Source: Cheiracanthium punctorium (Eukaryota; Arthropoda; Arachnida; Araneae; Cheiracanthiidae). Taken from it: a stretch of 64,000 bases of DNA. Both the position numbers and the translations under genes were made by a program. The notes beneath the pieces were generated by a model. The model had not been told where the DNA came from. It made no database searches and worked only from the letters and a program-made list of their open reading frames with translations. Positions 1-9,900 of this stretch are shown piece by piece. The number at the start of each line of letters is the position of its first letter. Positions within the stretch are counted from its first letter, which is position 1. The stretch is taken from contig JAWZYV010018266.1 in NCBI GenBank assembly GCA_038373885.1, forward strand, positions 248,001 to 312,000. The letters run 5' to 3'.

Positions 1-1270
1 CACTGTTATTAATGAAATAAAGTGACAACTTTTCCGCACTTGGCATTTCGAAAATCTAGGCTAAAGCGCATTTTTGACCCGCCCTAGTCTCCACAAATTC
101 TAATGTATTGAAAGTCTCGTAATGTATAATAAGGAAAGCCAGGGTCCCCTGTGACCTTATAAATAAATTAAACCAGTCGATTCCAATCAAAAAATATATA
201 CACAGTTGGATGTTACAATAGCTTTAAATACAATATATCAACACTCTATAATTATGTGAAATACTTAAATATTTTGGCTTCAAATTTGGCGATATTTTGG
301 TGAAATTCGCCAAGATCCATGATGTGTGCGTTCAGACGTCGCTCAAAAACTGTTTAAAGTAAATATCGAGCAATTTCGAAAAATTTGCACACAGAATTTT
401 TTCGCCATCACTATACTTCCTGTAGTACTTACCTATTTCGCCATCACTTACTTCGTACTAGGCTTATTTCGTAAAAAGTCGATCAATATAAACGTAAGGA
501 GAAAGTTTCACAATACGCATTCGATTCAAAGTTAAAAATTGTGTTTAGAATGACATGATAATGCACATATTGCTGTGTAACAAATGTTTCTTCGCTCTCA
601 TAAATATGTATGTGCACTGTCATAAATTTATATCTAATATGCTTAAAAGATATTCCCATGCACATACAAACGTTAAGGAAATACGGTTTTCTGTATCAAG
701 GATCTACCAGCATCATACATTCTAATTCTATTTACGAAAAATTCTCTGGTTTTAAAGCTAAACACATTTTGTGACAGAGGATACAATTCAGAATTTAACG
801 AAATATTTATGAAGGAAGAAAGAAATAAATGGGGGGGGGATGTTTCTAGAAGAGTTATGAACAGAAGAAAATGCAGAAACGGATATTTTTGTAAAAGAAA
901 TCTTTGTGTGCAGATTTTTTTTTTATTTTATTATAAAAGCTACAAGATTCAAAATGCATGTAATATTTGATTTAGTTAAATAAAAGATTAAAGCACAAAT
1001 CGTCTGCAGAGCACACTTTAAATATTTAACCGGTTAAAATTCTCAATATCACAGGTCTTAACAATCATTTAAAAATAAACTTTCCAGGTCTTTATCTTTT
1101 GAGATGCAGTTAAAAACAAATGGTCTAAACGTTCGTGTAGTACCAGAAATTTTTTTCTGACTCATGATATAAAATGTAATTCTTTTATGAATGTTTTCTC
1201 ATAATAGGAAATCTGAAGAGCACATGGAAACTCAAAAAAAAAAAAGAAAATTTCAAAAGAAAATACCCTG
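1..1270. other. AT-rich sequence without a recognisable gene
   Basis: No open frame here looks like a known protein. A 17-base stretch near 286-302 (AAATTTGGCGATATTT and flank) also occurs in reverse orientation inside the solo LTR near 41.11 kb. This segment may therefore hold an old fragment of related LTR or untranslated sequence, but the match is too short to prove it. Confidence 0.5.
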
Positions 1271-1396
1271 AAATCATACACTACACACCTTGCAATATTT
1301 TCCAACATAGTCAACATCGACATTGAGACATTTGTCGTTGCGCACAATCAATTTAAAAAAGCACTGTGGGAAAACTCAGTGTTCTGTGATGCAAAG
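1271..1396 (-). pseudogene. Mariner-type transposase C-terminal fragment, left arm of inverted repeat
   Basis: Read on the minus strand, this piece encodes a decayed version of the C-terminal tail of mariner-family transposases. One frame gives FFKLIVRNDKCLNVDVDYVGK, which resembles the family pattern of basic residues, a KC[IL]N core and G/D-DYVEK before the stop. A stop codon follows shortly, near 1274. The upstream part (EFSHS) is one base out of frame, so the copy is broken. It pairs as an inverted repeat with 1472-1602. The rest of the transposase, including its catalytic DD-D/E domain, is absent. The assignment rests on the motif alone; a relative within the Tc1/mariner group is equally possible. 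Confidence 0.6.
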
Positions 1397-1471
1397 GCGT
1401 GTCTCATAGCCAGTCGCATAGCCGAGATGTCACTTCCAAAAGAATGCTCAAGTGGAGTAAGTATGCAACAA

Positions 1472-1680
1472 CTTCATGCATCACAGGGCACCGAATTTTA
1501 CCACCGTGCTTTCTTCAAATTGGATGCACACAACGACTAATGTATCAATATCTATGGAAACTATGTTGAAAAATAGTGCAGGGTGTGTAGTTCATTATGA
1601 TTTATTATTGGCAATAGTGTTTGTCGGCGAAAATCGTAAAGGTGGAATGTTATTTTGGAAGGAACCTCACATATAGATAT
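1472..1680 (+). pseudogene. Mariner-type transposase C-terminal fragment, right arm of inverted repeat
   Basis: The plus strand encodes a second degraded copy of the same tail. One frame gives EFYHRAFFKLDAHND, then a stop in place of the expected lysine, then CINIYGNYVEK and a further stop. The order and spacing match the left arm at 1271-1396. The region continues to about 1680 with a segment encoding FWKEPHI, which may be the 3' end of the element. The two fragments face away from each other around a spacer of about 75 bp. They are either two insertions or one inverted duplication. Neither can make a working transposase. Confidence 0.6.
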
Positions 1681-1795
1681 GTAAATGATCAGTTTTCCAC
1701 TCTAAAATGGATGAATACATTTTGCAGAATTTTTAAGACGATTTCACTCCATTGGAAAATATGTTTCTCTCTCTGTAAAATAAACGTTTTAAAGA

Positions 1796-2710
1796 TAGGG
1801 GGGACTGGCCCAAATTTATTCTAGCATGCAAAACAATCCACATTTTATTCTTCCAGACAGACAGCGATACCTACCAAGTAACACATAAACTAGTTGTGCC
1901 AGTCTAGAAGAAGCATTGGCGGTATTTAAGCTACCGGCGTATTGCGTGTCTCAATAGAATTCTTCAAAAAACTGGATTTTATCATATATCTTTTAAGGTA
2001 AGCACTAACTTTCCTATTTATTTAGAAATGCTGTCTTTAATGTGCAGAATATGATTTAAATTACTGAATAGAACACGTTTCTAGATGTGAATTACACTTG
2101 CTAAGGTTGTTATGACTTTCGGCGAGTTCCAGGATTATGACCTAAAATGGAAAGCCAATCTGCCGGATTAACGGATCTCTCGACTGAAGAAATTAAAAAA
2201 ATTGGGTCCTATAGGCGTCATGTCAGCCCTTCGAACATTCTCAATATGCGTGACTCCCCATTACATTATTTAATTTATTTCTTCGTTTATTGCAGGGGAT
2301 GAATTTTAATTATAATTTGAAGCATTCCATTTTATTCTTTGTGAAGCATTTTTATTTTAAAAGTTTTATTAAAACATGTCCATACTATATAACGGTAAAA
2401 CTTATTTTATTTCATTATGTATCGTCGTAATTGCTTTAACATTTTTATTTTCCCAATAAAAATAACAATTTAAAATAATTTTCAAATGAAAGATCTTTTT
2501 GTCCTTGAGTTGAGGGTATAATAATTCTTTAGACACTTTCAAAAAATTCTGTTTTTTTCATTACTCATTGTGCTTTTAAAATAATATTTGTTTATGGTGC
2601 AAAACGCAGTGTAAAATACGACAGTAAAGGGACAAAGTTTTATATGAATTTTTATGATATTTTATATAAGTTTTAACCTTAAGGGTATCATTCTGGGCCA
2701 CCTTCCCCTA
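1796..2710 (-). mobile_element. TIR element family A, copy A1 (about 0.9 kb, TA-flanked)
   Basis: The right end reads GGCCACCTTCCCC-TA and the left end TA-GGGGGGACTGGCCC, so the ends are inverted copies flanked by TA. The interior is the reverse complement of the three other family A copies (12.6, 39.3 and 48.5 kb). For example, the segment around 1885-1925 matches their GACTTGGCACAA...AGTTTAT region in reverse. No transposase is encoded, so this is a non-autonomous element. TA flanks fit the Tc1/mariner superfamily, but the TIR alone does not settle the family. Confidence 0.75.
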
Positions 2711-2865
2711 TATATATCTTTCTTCTATAAAGCTCTTTTATAAAGCATCTAATCTTTTATGAAGCAAAACGAAGCAACTGCTTCATTTTTAAAGTATTTT
2801 AGATTTTTAGATTTCCGAAGCTTTTGGTGTTTCTTTCTAAATAATGATTGTAGTTATTCTGCCTG
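2711..2865. other. Short AT-rich spacer
   Basis: AT-rich sequence between family A copy A1 and the left 35 bp direct repeat. Nothing else is recognisable. Confidence 0.5.
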
Positions 2866-2892
2866 TTTCTTTTTAATTCATAAATGAGTATG

Positions 2893-2897
<5 letters not shown>
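2866..2897. repeat. Left copy of direct repeat bordering the LTR retrotransposon remnant
   Basis: TTTCTTTTTAATTCATAA, then ATGAGTATGTAAATATATA leading into a TA run. The same string, with a 2-base gap and one substitution, occurs at 6866-6897, exactly 4,000 bp away, and also leads into a TA run. The two copies enclose the LTR retrotransposon remnant. Confidence 0.8.

Positions 2898-2955
<58 letters not shown>
2896..2955. repeat. (TA)n microsatellite
   Basis: About 30 uninterrupted TA units. The reverse transcriptase reading frame runs straight into it and then codes only alternating Tyr-Ile, so this is where the pol gene is cut off. Confidence 0.95.
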
Positions 2956-2959
<4 letters not shown>

Positions 2960-4326
2960 CGTCTTAATTTTGCATACCGATCAATAAATCTGTTATAAAC
3001 ATTTACAGAACCAAGAAACCTCTGTAGTTCCTTTACGTTAGTAGGTGGCTTCAAATTTTTGATAATTTCAATATTAGCATTATCTGGAGTAATTTGACCT
3101 TGTTTAACCTCATACCCCAAAAATTTTATAGTGTCCTTAGCAAAGTTACATTTAGATAATTTCAATTTAATATTTTCCTGCAAACAAATTTAGAAAATAG
3201 TTTCTAAATGCTGCATATGTTCTTCTATAGAAGAAGAAAAAACCATTATGTCATCAAAATAATTATAGGCAAATTTAATTTTATATTTATTTAATATTCT
3301 TCTCATGACTCTGTTAAATATAGCAGGCCCTGTCTTAATGCCAAATGGCAAGACCTGGAACGTATAGAGACCTGTATTAGTTACAAAGGCTAGTTTTTCA
3401 GTATCTTGAGGGTGGATGGGCACATGCCAATATCCAGACGCCAAATCAAGAGTTGAGAATATTTTCGCCCCACTTAGTTTATCTAATAAGCTGTCAATAC
3501 GTGGCAAAGGCTCGGCATCATTTTTTACTATGTTATTTAATTTACGATAATCCACACACAGTCTAGTTTTGGTACCCTCGTCGCGTTTATACGCTAAAGT
3601 GACGGGTGCAGCATAGGGGCTATTGCTTTCCTTAATTAAACCAGCTTTTAATAATTGTTCAATCTGAGAATTAATTTCGTCTTCCTCTTCAGGAGAGGTT
3701 CGATAAGGCCTGAGGCAAACAGGTAGGTCAGAAAATAAATTTATACGTTGAGGTTCTACATTAATACGACCAATATCATATTTATTCTTTGCAAAGATTT
3801 TCTCATATTTATTTAATAATTCCTCTAATTTTGGATTGATAGCTTTATAAACAGTCTGAGGGGGAACGCTTTCCTCAGAGGCTTTGCTATCGGTTGAAGA
3901 ACTGGGTTGATTTAAATGTAGAGACATAGGTAAGGCATCATAATTATATAAAGGTAATCTAACATTATTTTGAAAAACACATAAATTCACACAATCAATA
4001 TATAAACAAAATTTTTTACACTCTGGTAAACCCAATATGGCATATGGCAGGCTTGAATATACTATAAAAATTTTCACACACTGAGTAATGTTTCCAATTT
4101 CTAAATTAACATAACACACTGTATCAAGTATCAGCAGTCCATCTGCTTGAGTAACATTTAAAGGCGAGACTCTCTGTACTTCTAAATTATATCGTCCAAC
4201 AAAACTTTGCGGCAAGACAGAGAGTGTAGAACCAGTGTCTATGACACAGGGAACACTTAAAAATTCAAAATTGTCAATTTTGGGTTGAGTTAATTTTTTC
4301 CTTAGGTACCCGGGTACAGTAAATAG
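2956..4326 (-). pseudogene. pol: pol remnant: aspartic protease plus reverse transcriptase, truncated
   Basis: The frame opens directly after the gag stop with CTA and stays open to a TAA at 3190-3192. After that TAA the same frame continues to the TA tract near 2956. An aspartic protease comes first: the active-site motif V-I-D-T-G-S-T lies about 29 codons after the gag stop, and the flap/fold motif AILGLPE about 65 codons later. Reverse transcriptase follows, with LCVDYRKLN, the palm stretch FSTLDLASGYWHVPI, LPFG, and the catalytic box YFDD. Beyond the TAA come KCNF, FLGYEV and ELQRFLGSVNVYNRFI, the usual connection region of Ty3/gypsy RTs. The enzyme would copy element RNA into DNA. This copy is dead because of the TAA and the loss of RNase H and integrase. 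Confidence 0.9.
3190..3192 (-). other. In-frame TAA interrupting reverse transcriptase
   Basis: A single TAA sits between EEHMQHLETIF and the in-frame continuation that begins ICLQENIKL. Conserved RT sequence resumes at once in the same frame. This is therefore a point mutation, not an intron or a gene end. Confidence 0.85.
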
Positions 4327-4332
4327 TCATAA
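4327..4332 (-). promoter_or_regulatory. gag stop codon in UGA-CUA context: candidate readthrough site
   Basis: On the minus strand gag ends ...GAG AAC TTA TGA, followed by CTA TTT ACT GTA CCC GGG TAC (4306-4326). Pol continues in the same frame, with no frameshift and no start codon needed. UGA followed by CUA is a known leaky-stop context in some RNA viruses and cellular mRNAs. A perfect 12-base palindrome, GTACCCGGGTAC, begins 9 bases after the stop and could fold. Whether readthrough occurs is inference. The stop could instead be a mutation in a fused gag-pol frame. Confidence 0.5.
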
Positions 4333-5307
4333 GTTCTCTTCTCGCGAGGTGTCAGTACCATTATTTTGTGAATTTAAAATAGTGGTGTTCGAAGTCATAT
4401 TCGGGTGAGTCATAATTGGTGTCACGTATGGGTTTGTCGCAATTTGGTTGTTACTTTTAAAGGGACAATTATGCGCCCAATGGAAAGCATTACTTATCCC
4501 TAGCCCCTCACATTTTCTACATGGAGTTCTAGGTAGGGTGCTTTCTTGGTAATTGACATTATTTTGGTGGTGTAAACTTTGAGGACTTTGAGATAGGGGT
4601 CGAAAACGGGGCCAATTATTTATTTGGGTTCGCCCTTGGGTTGAATTATGAATTGGTTGACGCCAATTTGGTCGGTTATAAACAGGAGCATGGTAGGGTC
4701 TAATATTCCGAAGCTTGGGTGTGAAGTAACTAGGATTTTGTGCATTATTGGGCGAGGAGGTAAAGCTTGCCTGTTGGGGCGGTTCGTGAATTTTAATTAA
4801 TTTTGACGCTACCTTAAGCCACTCGGTAGCACTACTGGGTGGTTGCAGGGTTAAAAGAGCTCTCACATTACTAGGAAGACCATTGGTCAATCCTTCTAAT
4901 ATTATATTATTAGGTAGCCCCAATTTTCTACCTATTTCTAATTTTTCATGAAAATAAGTTATAAGATTCGAAATTTTTTCTAGTTTTAAATTTGTAAAAT
5001 CCATGAAAGTAAACACGGTACATGAAATATATTTTTCTTTCCGTATTTCAATCAATTCTTGCCAATTATTACAATTTGTAATATTATTTATGTATGTTGT
5101 TAAGGCAGACCCCTTAAGAAATTTTCCTATATTTTGAAATTTCCAGTCTTCGTCTTTATTTTGTTGTAAGCAACACCGTTCGTAGTACGCTATCCAACTT
5201 TCAAAACTCATATTATCTTCAAAATTAAAGGGGGCAATAAACTCATCACTTTTTTGCAGGGACATAGTGGCAATAGTTTGTGTATTTTCTTTACCATCTA
5301 AAGACAT
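4327..5307 (-). CDS. gag: Gag-like protein of the LTR retrotransposon (326 aa)
   Basis: This is the longest clean frame in the element, starting at an ATG (5305-5307). It encodes a protein that would assemble the particle packaging the element RNA. The first 180 residues or so resemble retrotransposon capsid domains: an F-x-SWIAYYERCC helix near residue 40 and a WQEL helix near 85. Residues 185-260 are rich in Asn, Pro, Gln and Arg, as in nucleocapsid linkers. Residues 263-281 form one Cys-His knuckle, C-X2-C-X9-H-X4-C, five residues longer in the middle than the usual C-X2-C-X4-H-X4-C. The protein ends in the UGA-CUA junction with pol. It is intact, unlike pol, but the element around it is truncated. 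Confidence 0.8.
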   Translation of the reverse strand: MSLDGKENTQTIATMSLQKSDEFIAPFNFEDNMSFESWIAYYERCCLQQNKDEDWKFQNIGKFLKGSALTTYINNITNCNNWQELIEIRKEKYISCTVFTFMDFTNLKLEKISNLITYFHEKLEIGRKLGLPNNIILEGLTNGLPSNVRALLTLQPPSSATEWLKVASKLIKIHEPPQQASFTSSPNNAQNPSYFTPKLRNIRPYHAPVYNRPNWRQPIHNSTQGRTQINNWPRFRPLSQSPQSLHHQNNVNYQESTLPRTPCRKCEGLGISNAFHWAHNCPFKSNNQIATNPYVTPIMTHPNMTSNTTILNSQNNGTDTSREENL

Positions 5308-6299
5308 GCTGAAATTTTTTTTTTTTTTTTAATTTTTACCTGAACGGAGAAGCATTTAATAATTGCATTCAGAATTTTTATTTAGGAACATTAATAATAA
5401 TACTGCAATAAATTTACAAAATCTTACCTTAATGAAAATATTATATTAATGGGAAAAATGCAGATATATCATTTTTTTTTTTCATAAACACTAAAATAGC
5501 ACTTTAAAATAACACACACAATAAATAACCATTTAAATATAATGCTCTAATGTTCACTTCAACTCTAAAATAAAAATCGCTTACTTTTACGAAAGAAATT
5601 GATATCCACAAATTAAAATCGTCATCCCTCAACGATAAACAAAACACACACAAAAAAAAATATCTTCTCTCACAAGTTCAATGCAGGCAGGGGGAGTTTC
5701 GATCAACCGCAAAAACAAAAATATTCGGTGCGGAGAAAAGGGGGGAAATAATTCACCAGTTGCACACACTTCTCGTGGGGGCCTGTTTTGGGTGAAATTT
5801 GACGCACCGCCGCGCTGTAATGATGACAGGAGTTTCTCTTGGTTTGTGGCGAACGTGCGAAAAAGGAAAAAAAAAAAGATGAATTAGGAGGCGCAGATTT
5901 CGGTATGATGAGCGCTGCAGAAATATGGTATAGGCTGTTCATCAATGCAGACGTTCTTCCATTTCGGCATTAACGGCGTAGAACGTACAGGACGTTCTGT
6001 GAAGTACTTCAGAAGGTAACCTGAGTCATCAGTCGGTGTTGAAATCTCCCAGAGCAGGGCTCGACGAAGTTGGCCGGTGGAGAGCGGACTCAAGGAGTAG
6101 GCCATCCGCTGGTGTCGGTGAAGAGGCGCGCTGCATCTCCTGCGAGCGATGGGCGATGAACCCGTCTCCCGGATTATTGAGCGTTAGTTTTTTTTTTTAC
6201 GATTTAAAACTTTTAATTTGCACACAGGCAATCATCCTGCCGGCTATTTGTGACGTCAGATATTTCCAGTAAGCTTCAGAGTTAAGGCAGGTAATATGG
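5308..6299 (-). other. Untranslated leader and U5-side sequence of the LTR retrotransposon
   Basis: This lies between the gag start and the polyadenylation signal of the LTR, and is clearly more GC-rich than its surroundings between about 5.68 and 6.27 kb. The exact LTR edge and primer binding site could not be fixed by eye. A good minus-strand splice-donor-like sequence, AAGGTAAGA, lies near 5405, but no matching acceptor was identified. Short overlapping frames on both strands here look like chance. Confidence 0.5.
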
Positions 6300-6305
6300 T
6301 TTATT
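6300..6305 (-). promoter_or_regulatory. LTR polyadenylation signal AATAAA
   Basis: TTTATT on the plus strand is AATAAA on the minus strand, in the context TTCAATAAACC. It lies about 415 bp downstream of the TATA box at 6717, a plausible spacing for the R region of a long LTR. Confidence 0.5.
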
Positions 6306-6712
6306 GAACATTACAATTAAGTTACAATTTAGAATGAGAAGAGGGGAAGGGAGACGGGTACAAGAATCGGCGTGGACTCATGAAGCAGTTCCAGTGGCAG
6401 AAGTCCCCCGATTTTCGATGTGCGGGAGTATTTACGCTTACCACCCCACGTGGTCTGCGAAGACACAACTCCTCCTCTCTCTTATCTCTGATCGAACCAC
6501 ACACATTTACAAACATGACCCCCATCCGGGGCTACAAGGGCGTGGGGACACGTGTACATCTAAAGAACTCAGAATCGACGGCCTGATGTCTGGCAAATAA
6601 CAAAATAAATAAAACATAGCTCCAGAGCGCGCGTGGCAAGTATGACAGGAAAGTAAAACTTACAGTGAAAGTACCCGCTTGAACAATACCCAAACTAGTA
6701 AAACCCAAATTA

Positions 6713-6726
6713 CCTTTTTATACATT
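6713..6726 (-). promoter_or_regulatory. LTR TATA box
   Basis: The minus strand reads TGTATAAAAAGG, a good TATA element, on the same strand as gag and upstream of it. The LTR sequence upstream of this point is lost in the TA microsatellite. Confidence 0.5.
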
Positions 6727-6789
6727 ACATATATATATATATATATATATGTGTATATATATATATATATACATATATACATATATATG

Positions 6790-6860
<71 letters not shown>

Positions 6861-6910
6861 GTATATTTCTTTTTAATTCATAAGAGTATGGAAATATATA
6901 TATATATATA
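6727..6910. repeat. Compound (TA)n/(TATATG)n microsatellite with the right direct-repeat copy
   Basis: Alternating TA with interspersed TATG units runs to about 6864. Then comes TTTCTTTTTAATTCATAA with GAGTATGGAAATATATA (6866-6897), matching 2866-2897, and then further TA units. The Tyr-Ile frames across it are artefacts. Confidence 0.9.
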
Positions 6911-9900
6911 ATGGCTTCAGTTTTAGCGCTCATTTTATCGTTCTAATTGCATTAATCTCCAAACAGTTTTTTGATTAATGATTCTTACGCAAATAGTTCA
7001 AGCTAATTCATTAGAAACAGTTATGCTTTGCCAAGAATTAAGAATTTTAATACGCAGAATTCATTCATGTGTAGCCTATAAGATTACGCAAATTTCAATT
7101 TAAATACATGCAAATATTAATGACTTTATCTTCAAAATGGTTGTTGAGGTTTCCAGTTTCATATGATATAAATATTTATTAACCATGCAAACCATTAAAC
7201 ATCCAAGATTTTCATATTATAGATATATATTTAATTTGCGTGTTTGAATTATAAAAGACTAGTTTCATTGGATTAGAAAATTTAATGACTACCTTAATAA
7301 GTAAAGTCTAATGACAAAATAAAATGAGGTTCTTAAAAACGAAAGCTTTTCTTACATTTGAGCGTATTTGTCTTTGATTTTAATCAGGGGTGAAACAGTT
7401 CCGTGCATTTAATTAACCACACTTTTGTAGGGCAAAAATTACTGTTTACAAAAAGTGGCTATTTACATGCCCTGAATTTTTCAACCCTTTTTAATATATC
7501 ACGTACATTTAGGGTTGGTGGAAGTAACCATGGAAGTAATTATAAAATTTTGTTTTCAGTTGCTGTTAAGGTGATGTGACTTTTCAATGACAAAATACTA
7601 ACAACGTTTACATGTTAGAGACTGTTTTGAGTTTCATGCAATAAAAGAACAGATTCGTAAAAAATAGCAATTTTTAACAAGTTTCATATATTACTCTGAC
7701 TATCTGATGAATTTCTTAATTTTTTATTGATTTTTAATAATCATTAAAGTGTTTTAAAATACCAATAGTCACTTTTAATGAAGTAAATCAGATATTTAGG
7801 TGAGCTAGTGGATTTGAATTGTAGATTTTGAGAATTCAATGAAAGTGTCTTTTTTAAATATTGGTCTTATATGAAATTACTGAGAAATTTAATGACATTT
7901 CGTCTCACCATAATACAGCAGAATTTGTTTTTTGTGGAAGAAACTTTAATAATTGTGATGCTTTAGATTTCATTGCTGTATTTTTGTTGTTTTAAACATC
8001 TGAATGTTTTTAGGCATTTCCGTCACATACTTCAACAAGTTGCTGTATATCTGATAATTTGCACTGTCAAAATTTCGGAGTTTGAATAAAAATATATTTA
8101 ATATTCAGAAATAAGTCACATTATGTTACCTGGAAAAGGTAAATATATAATTTACGGTCAAAGTGAGGAATGGTTTGAGATAGTGCAATATTAGCCGTTT
8201 AGAAAAATTCAATTACTGCATAATTTCAAAATGTAAAACACTAAGCTTAGACTACCTATATGCAAAATAAATCAATATTTTGTACCTACTTCAATATTTT
8301 TGTTGGCTAATCATTTGAACCTTTGAAGAAAATCCTAAATTGAAAATGTGCATTTAATTTATAAGTGCAATATACCTAAAAATTATATAATCTTTCTTGG
8401 GGTGTAAAGATATGGAATTTTGATAAAGATGGGTTCCTCAACACAATGCATACTTATTCCCTGTTACAGCATAATTTTCGTAAAATTAAATATTTATTTT
8501 GTCTAATGATCTAATATTTAACTTTGTCTTCATCATCTAACAATTTGTTGCAAGGTTTGAATCTCTTAGAGATTTCGTACTTGGACTGGAGTTTAATTCT
8601 TCTGGAATGATTAACGCTATTCATTTTTAAAATTAAGGCATTTGTAACACTAATTCTGCAATGTTATTTATTTTTCAAAACGAATAAATGTAGTATACGT
8701 TGTATATTTTCATATTTTTTTTTGTCTCAAGACTCAAATGAAATGCATAGATTACGTCAAAAATGTGATTTTTGTTAGAACGCGAAGTGCAAAACTTATT
8801 CAAATTAATTATTCATGCTCTGACTATCAATCTCCTAAGATTTTTTTTTAAATGCGTTAATTATCTTTAAATCCGAAATTATAACTTATATATTTAAATC
8901 TTAAATTAACTTCCAGTTTTATAAATTTATTATTACGTATAATGGTAAGAAAAGTTAAACCTTATTATCATGCAATTTAATTATAGCAAAGAAAATTTTT
9001 GATGATTATGTACGGTTGCATGTAAATGGAAAAAAATTTAAAAACAAGAATTTTATGAAAATATTATCCTATTAAAACAACTTTGTTAAAATATTGAATT
9101 CAGCTTTTCTCAACAATGTTAAAATAATATTAAAATAGCCTATATACGAATATTAAGAAATAAAAAAACGCAGAAACTCCGAAACTCTATTTTTATAGTA
9201 ATTAAGGTAATGGCATGGTTTTATATGATAAACGGAGAGGAAATCTGTAGCAAACGTAACATTAAAACTAAAACAAAAATACTTTGTATCGAAGTTGCAA
9301 TGATATGCAAAATCCATCATAAAATGCGATATTTAAAAACCGTTGTTTGTTATTTATCTTTTCTGCTGAAAATAAAATAAAACATCTCCTGGGAATGTCT
9401 TTTTTATGCGGTTTGCATCTATCTGAAAACACAAGAAGAAACTTTTGTTACAGGATACCTCACGCTGGGGCACAAATGTGCTCTTTCGGAAAATGAACTA
9501 AAAGCAAGCATCATCCACTTCACGTTGCTGCTTTTAAAAATCTGCAGCTCTTTGTTCAGTGCTTAAAGTATATTTTTATTACAATTGAAACGGCTTTTGT
9601 TTTCCAAATTTGAAGAATGAGAAGCGAAATCGATAGAATTTTCATCTGGTAAGTGCCGAGGAATAATGTTTTGATTTTGGTTTATGTTCCTCAACACAAA
9701 CGCACTCGGAGTTTTTGATTTCAATTATTGTTTACATTTATCGCTGCATCAAAGCAAGAGTCAGATTTTATTTCACGCATTATTCTTTTTTTTTGTTTTC
9801 ATTTGGAGTATACAGAATAACAACTTTAAGTACAATAGTAAATTGTAAACAACCATAAATTATATGGTATCCCGTGAAGTTTCAATGCCGAAACATTAAA

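Larger units (their letters stand above)
2956..6726 (-). mobile_element. Truncated Ty3/gypsy-like LTR retrotransposon
   Basis: On the minus strand the order is promoter-bearing LTR, leader, gag, protease and reverse transcriptase. The element is cut at both ends by TA microsatellites. The LTR upstream part ends in the TA tract after 6726, and pol ends at the TA tract at 2955, so the RT thumb, RNase H, integrase and 3' LTR are missing. Gag, protease and RT lie in one frame, broken by a TGA at the gag/pol border and a TAA inside RT. The gag-PR-RT order and the YFDD and LCVDYRKLN motifs fit Ty3/gypsy elements. Copia-type elements place integrase before RT. Confidence 0.85.

Noticed and set aside
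5395..5415. Minus-strand splice donor AAGGTAAGA upstream of gag
   Set aside because: The match to the donor consensus is good, but no convincing acceptor or spliced product can be named, so it is not listed as a feature.
5681..6600. Several frames of 60-98 codons in a GC-richer patch
   Set aside because: They overlap on both strands within the leader and LTR of the retrotransposon and show no known domain. Higher GC makes chance frames longer.
6679..6933. Open frames encoding long alternating Tyr-Ile proteins on both strands
   Set aside because: They are translations of the TA microsatellite, not genes.
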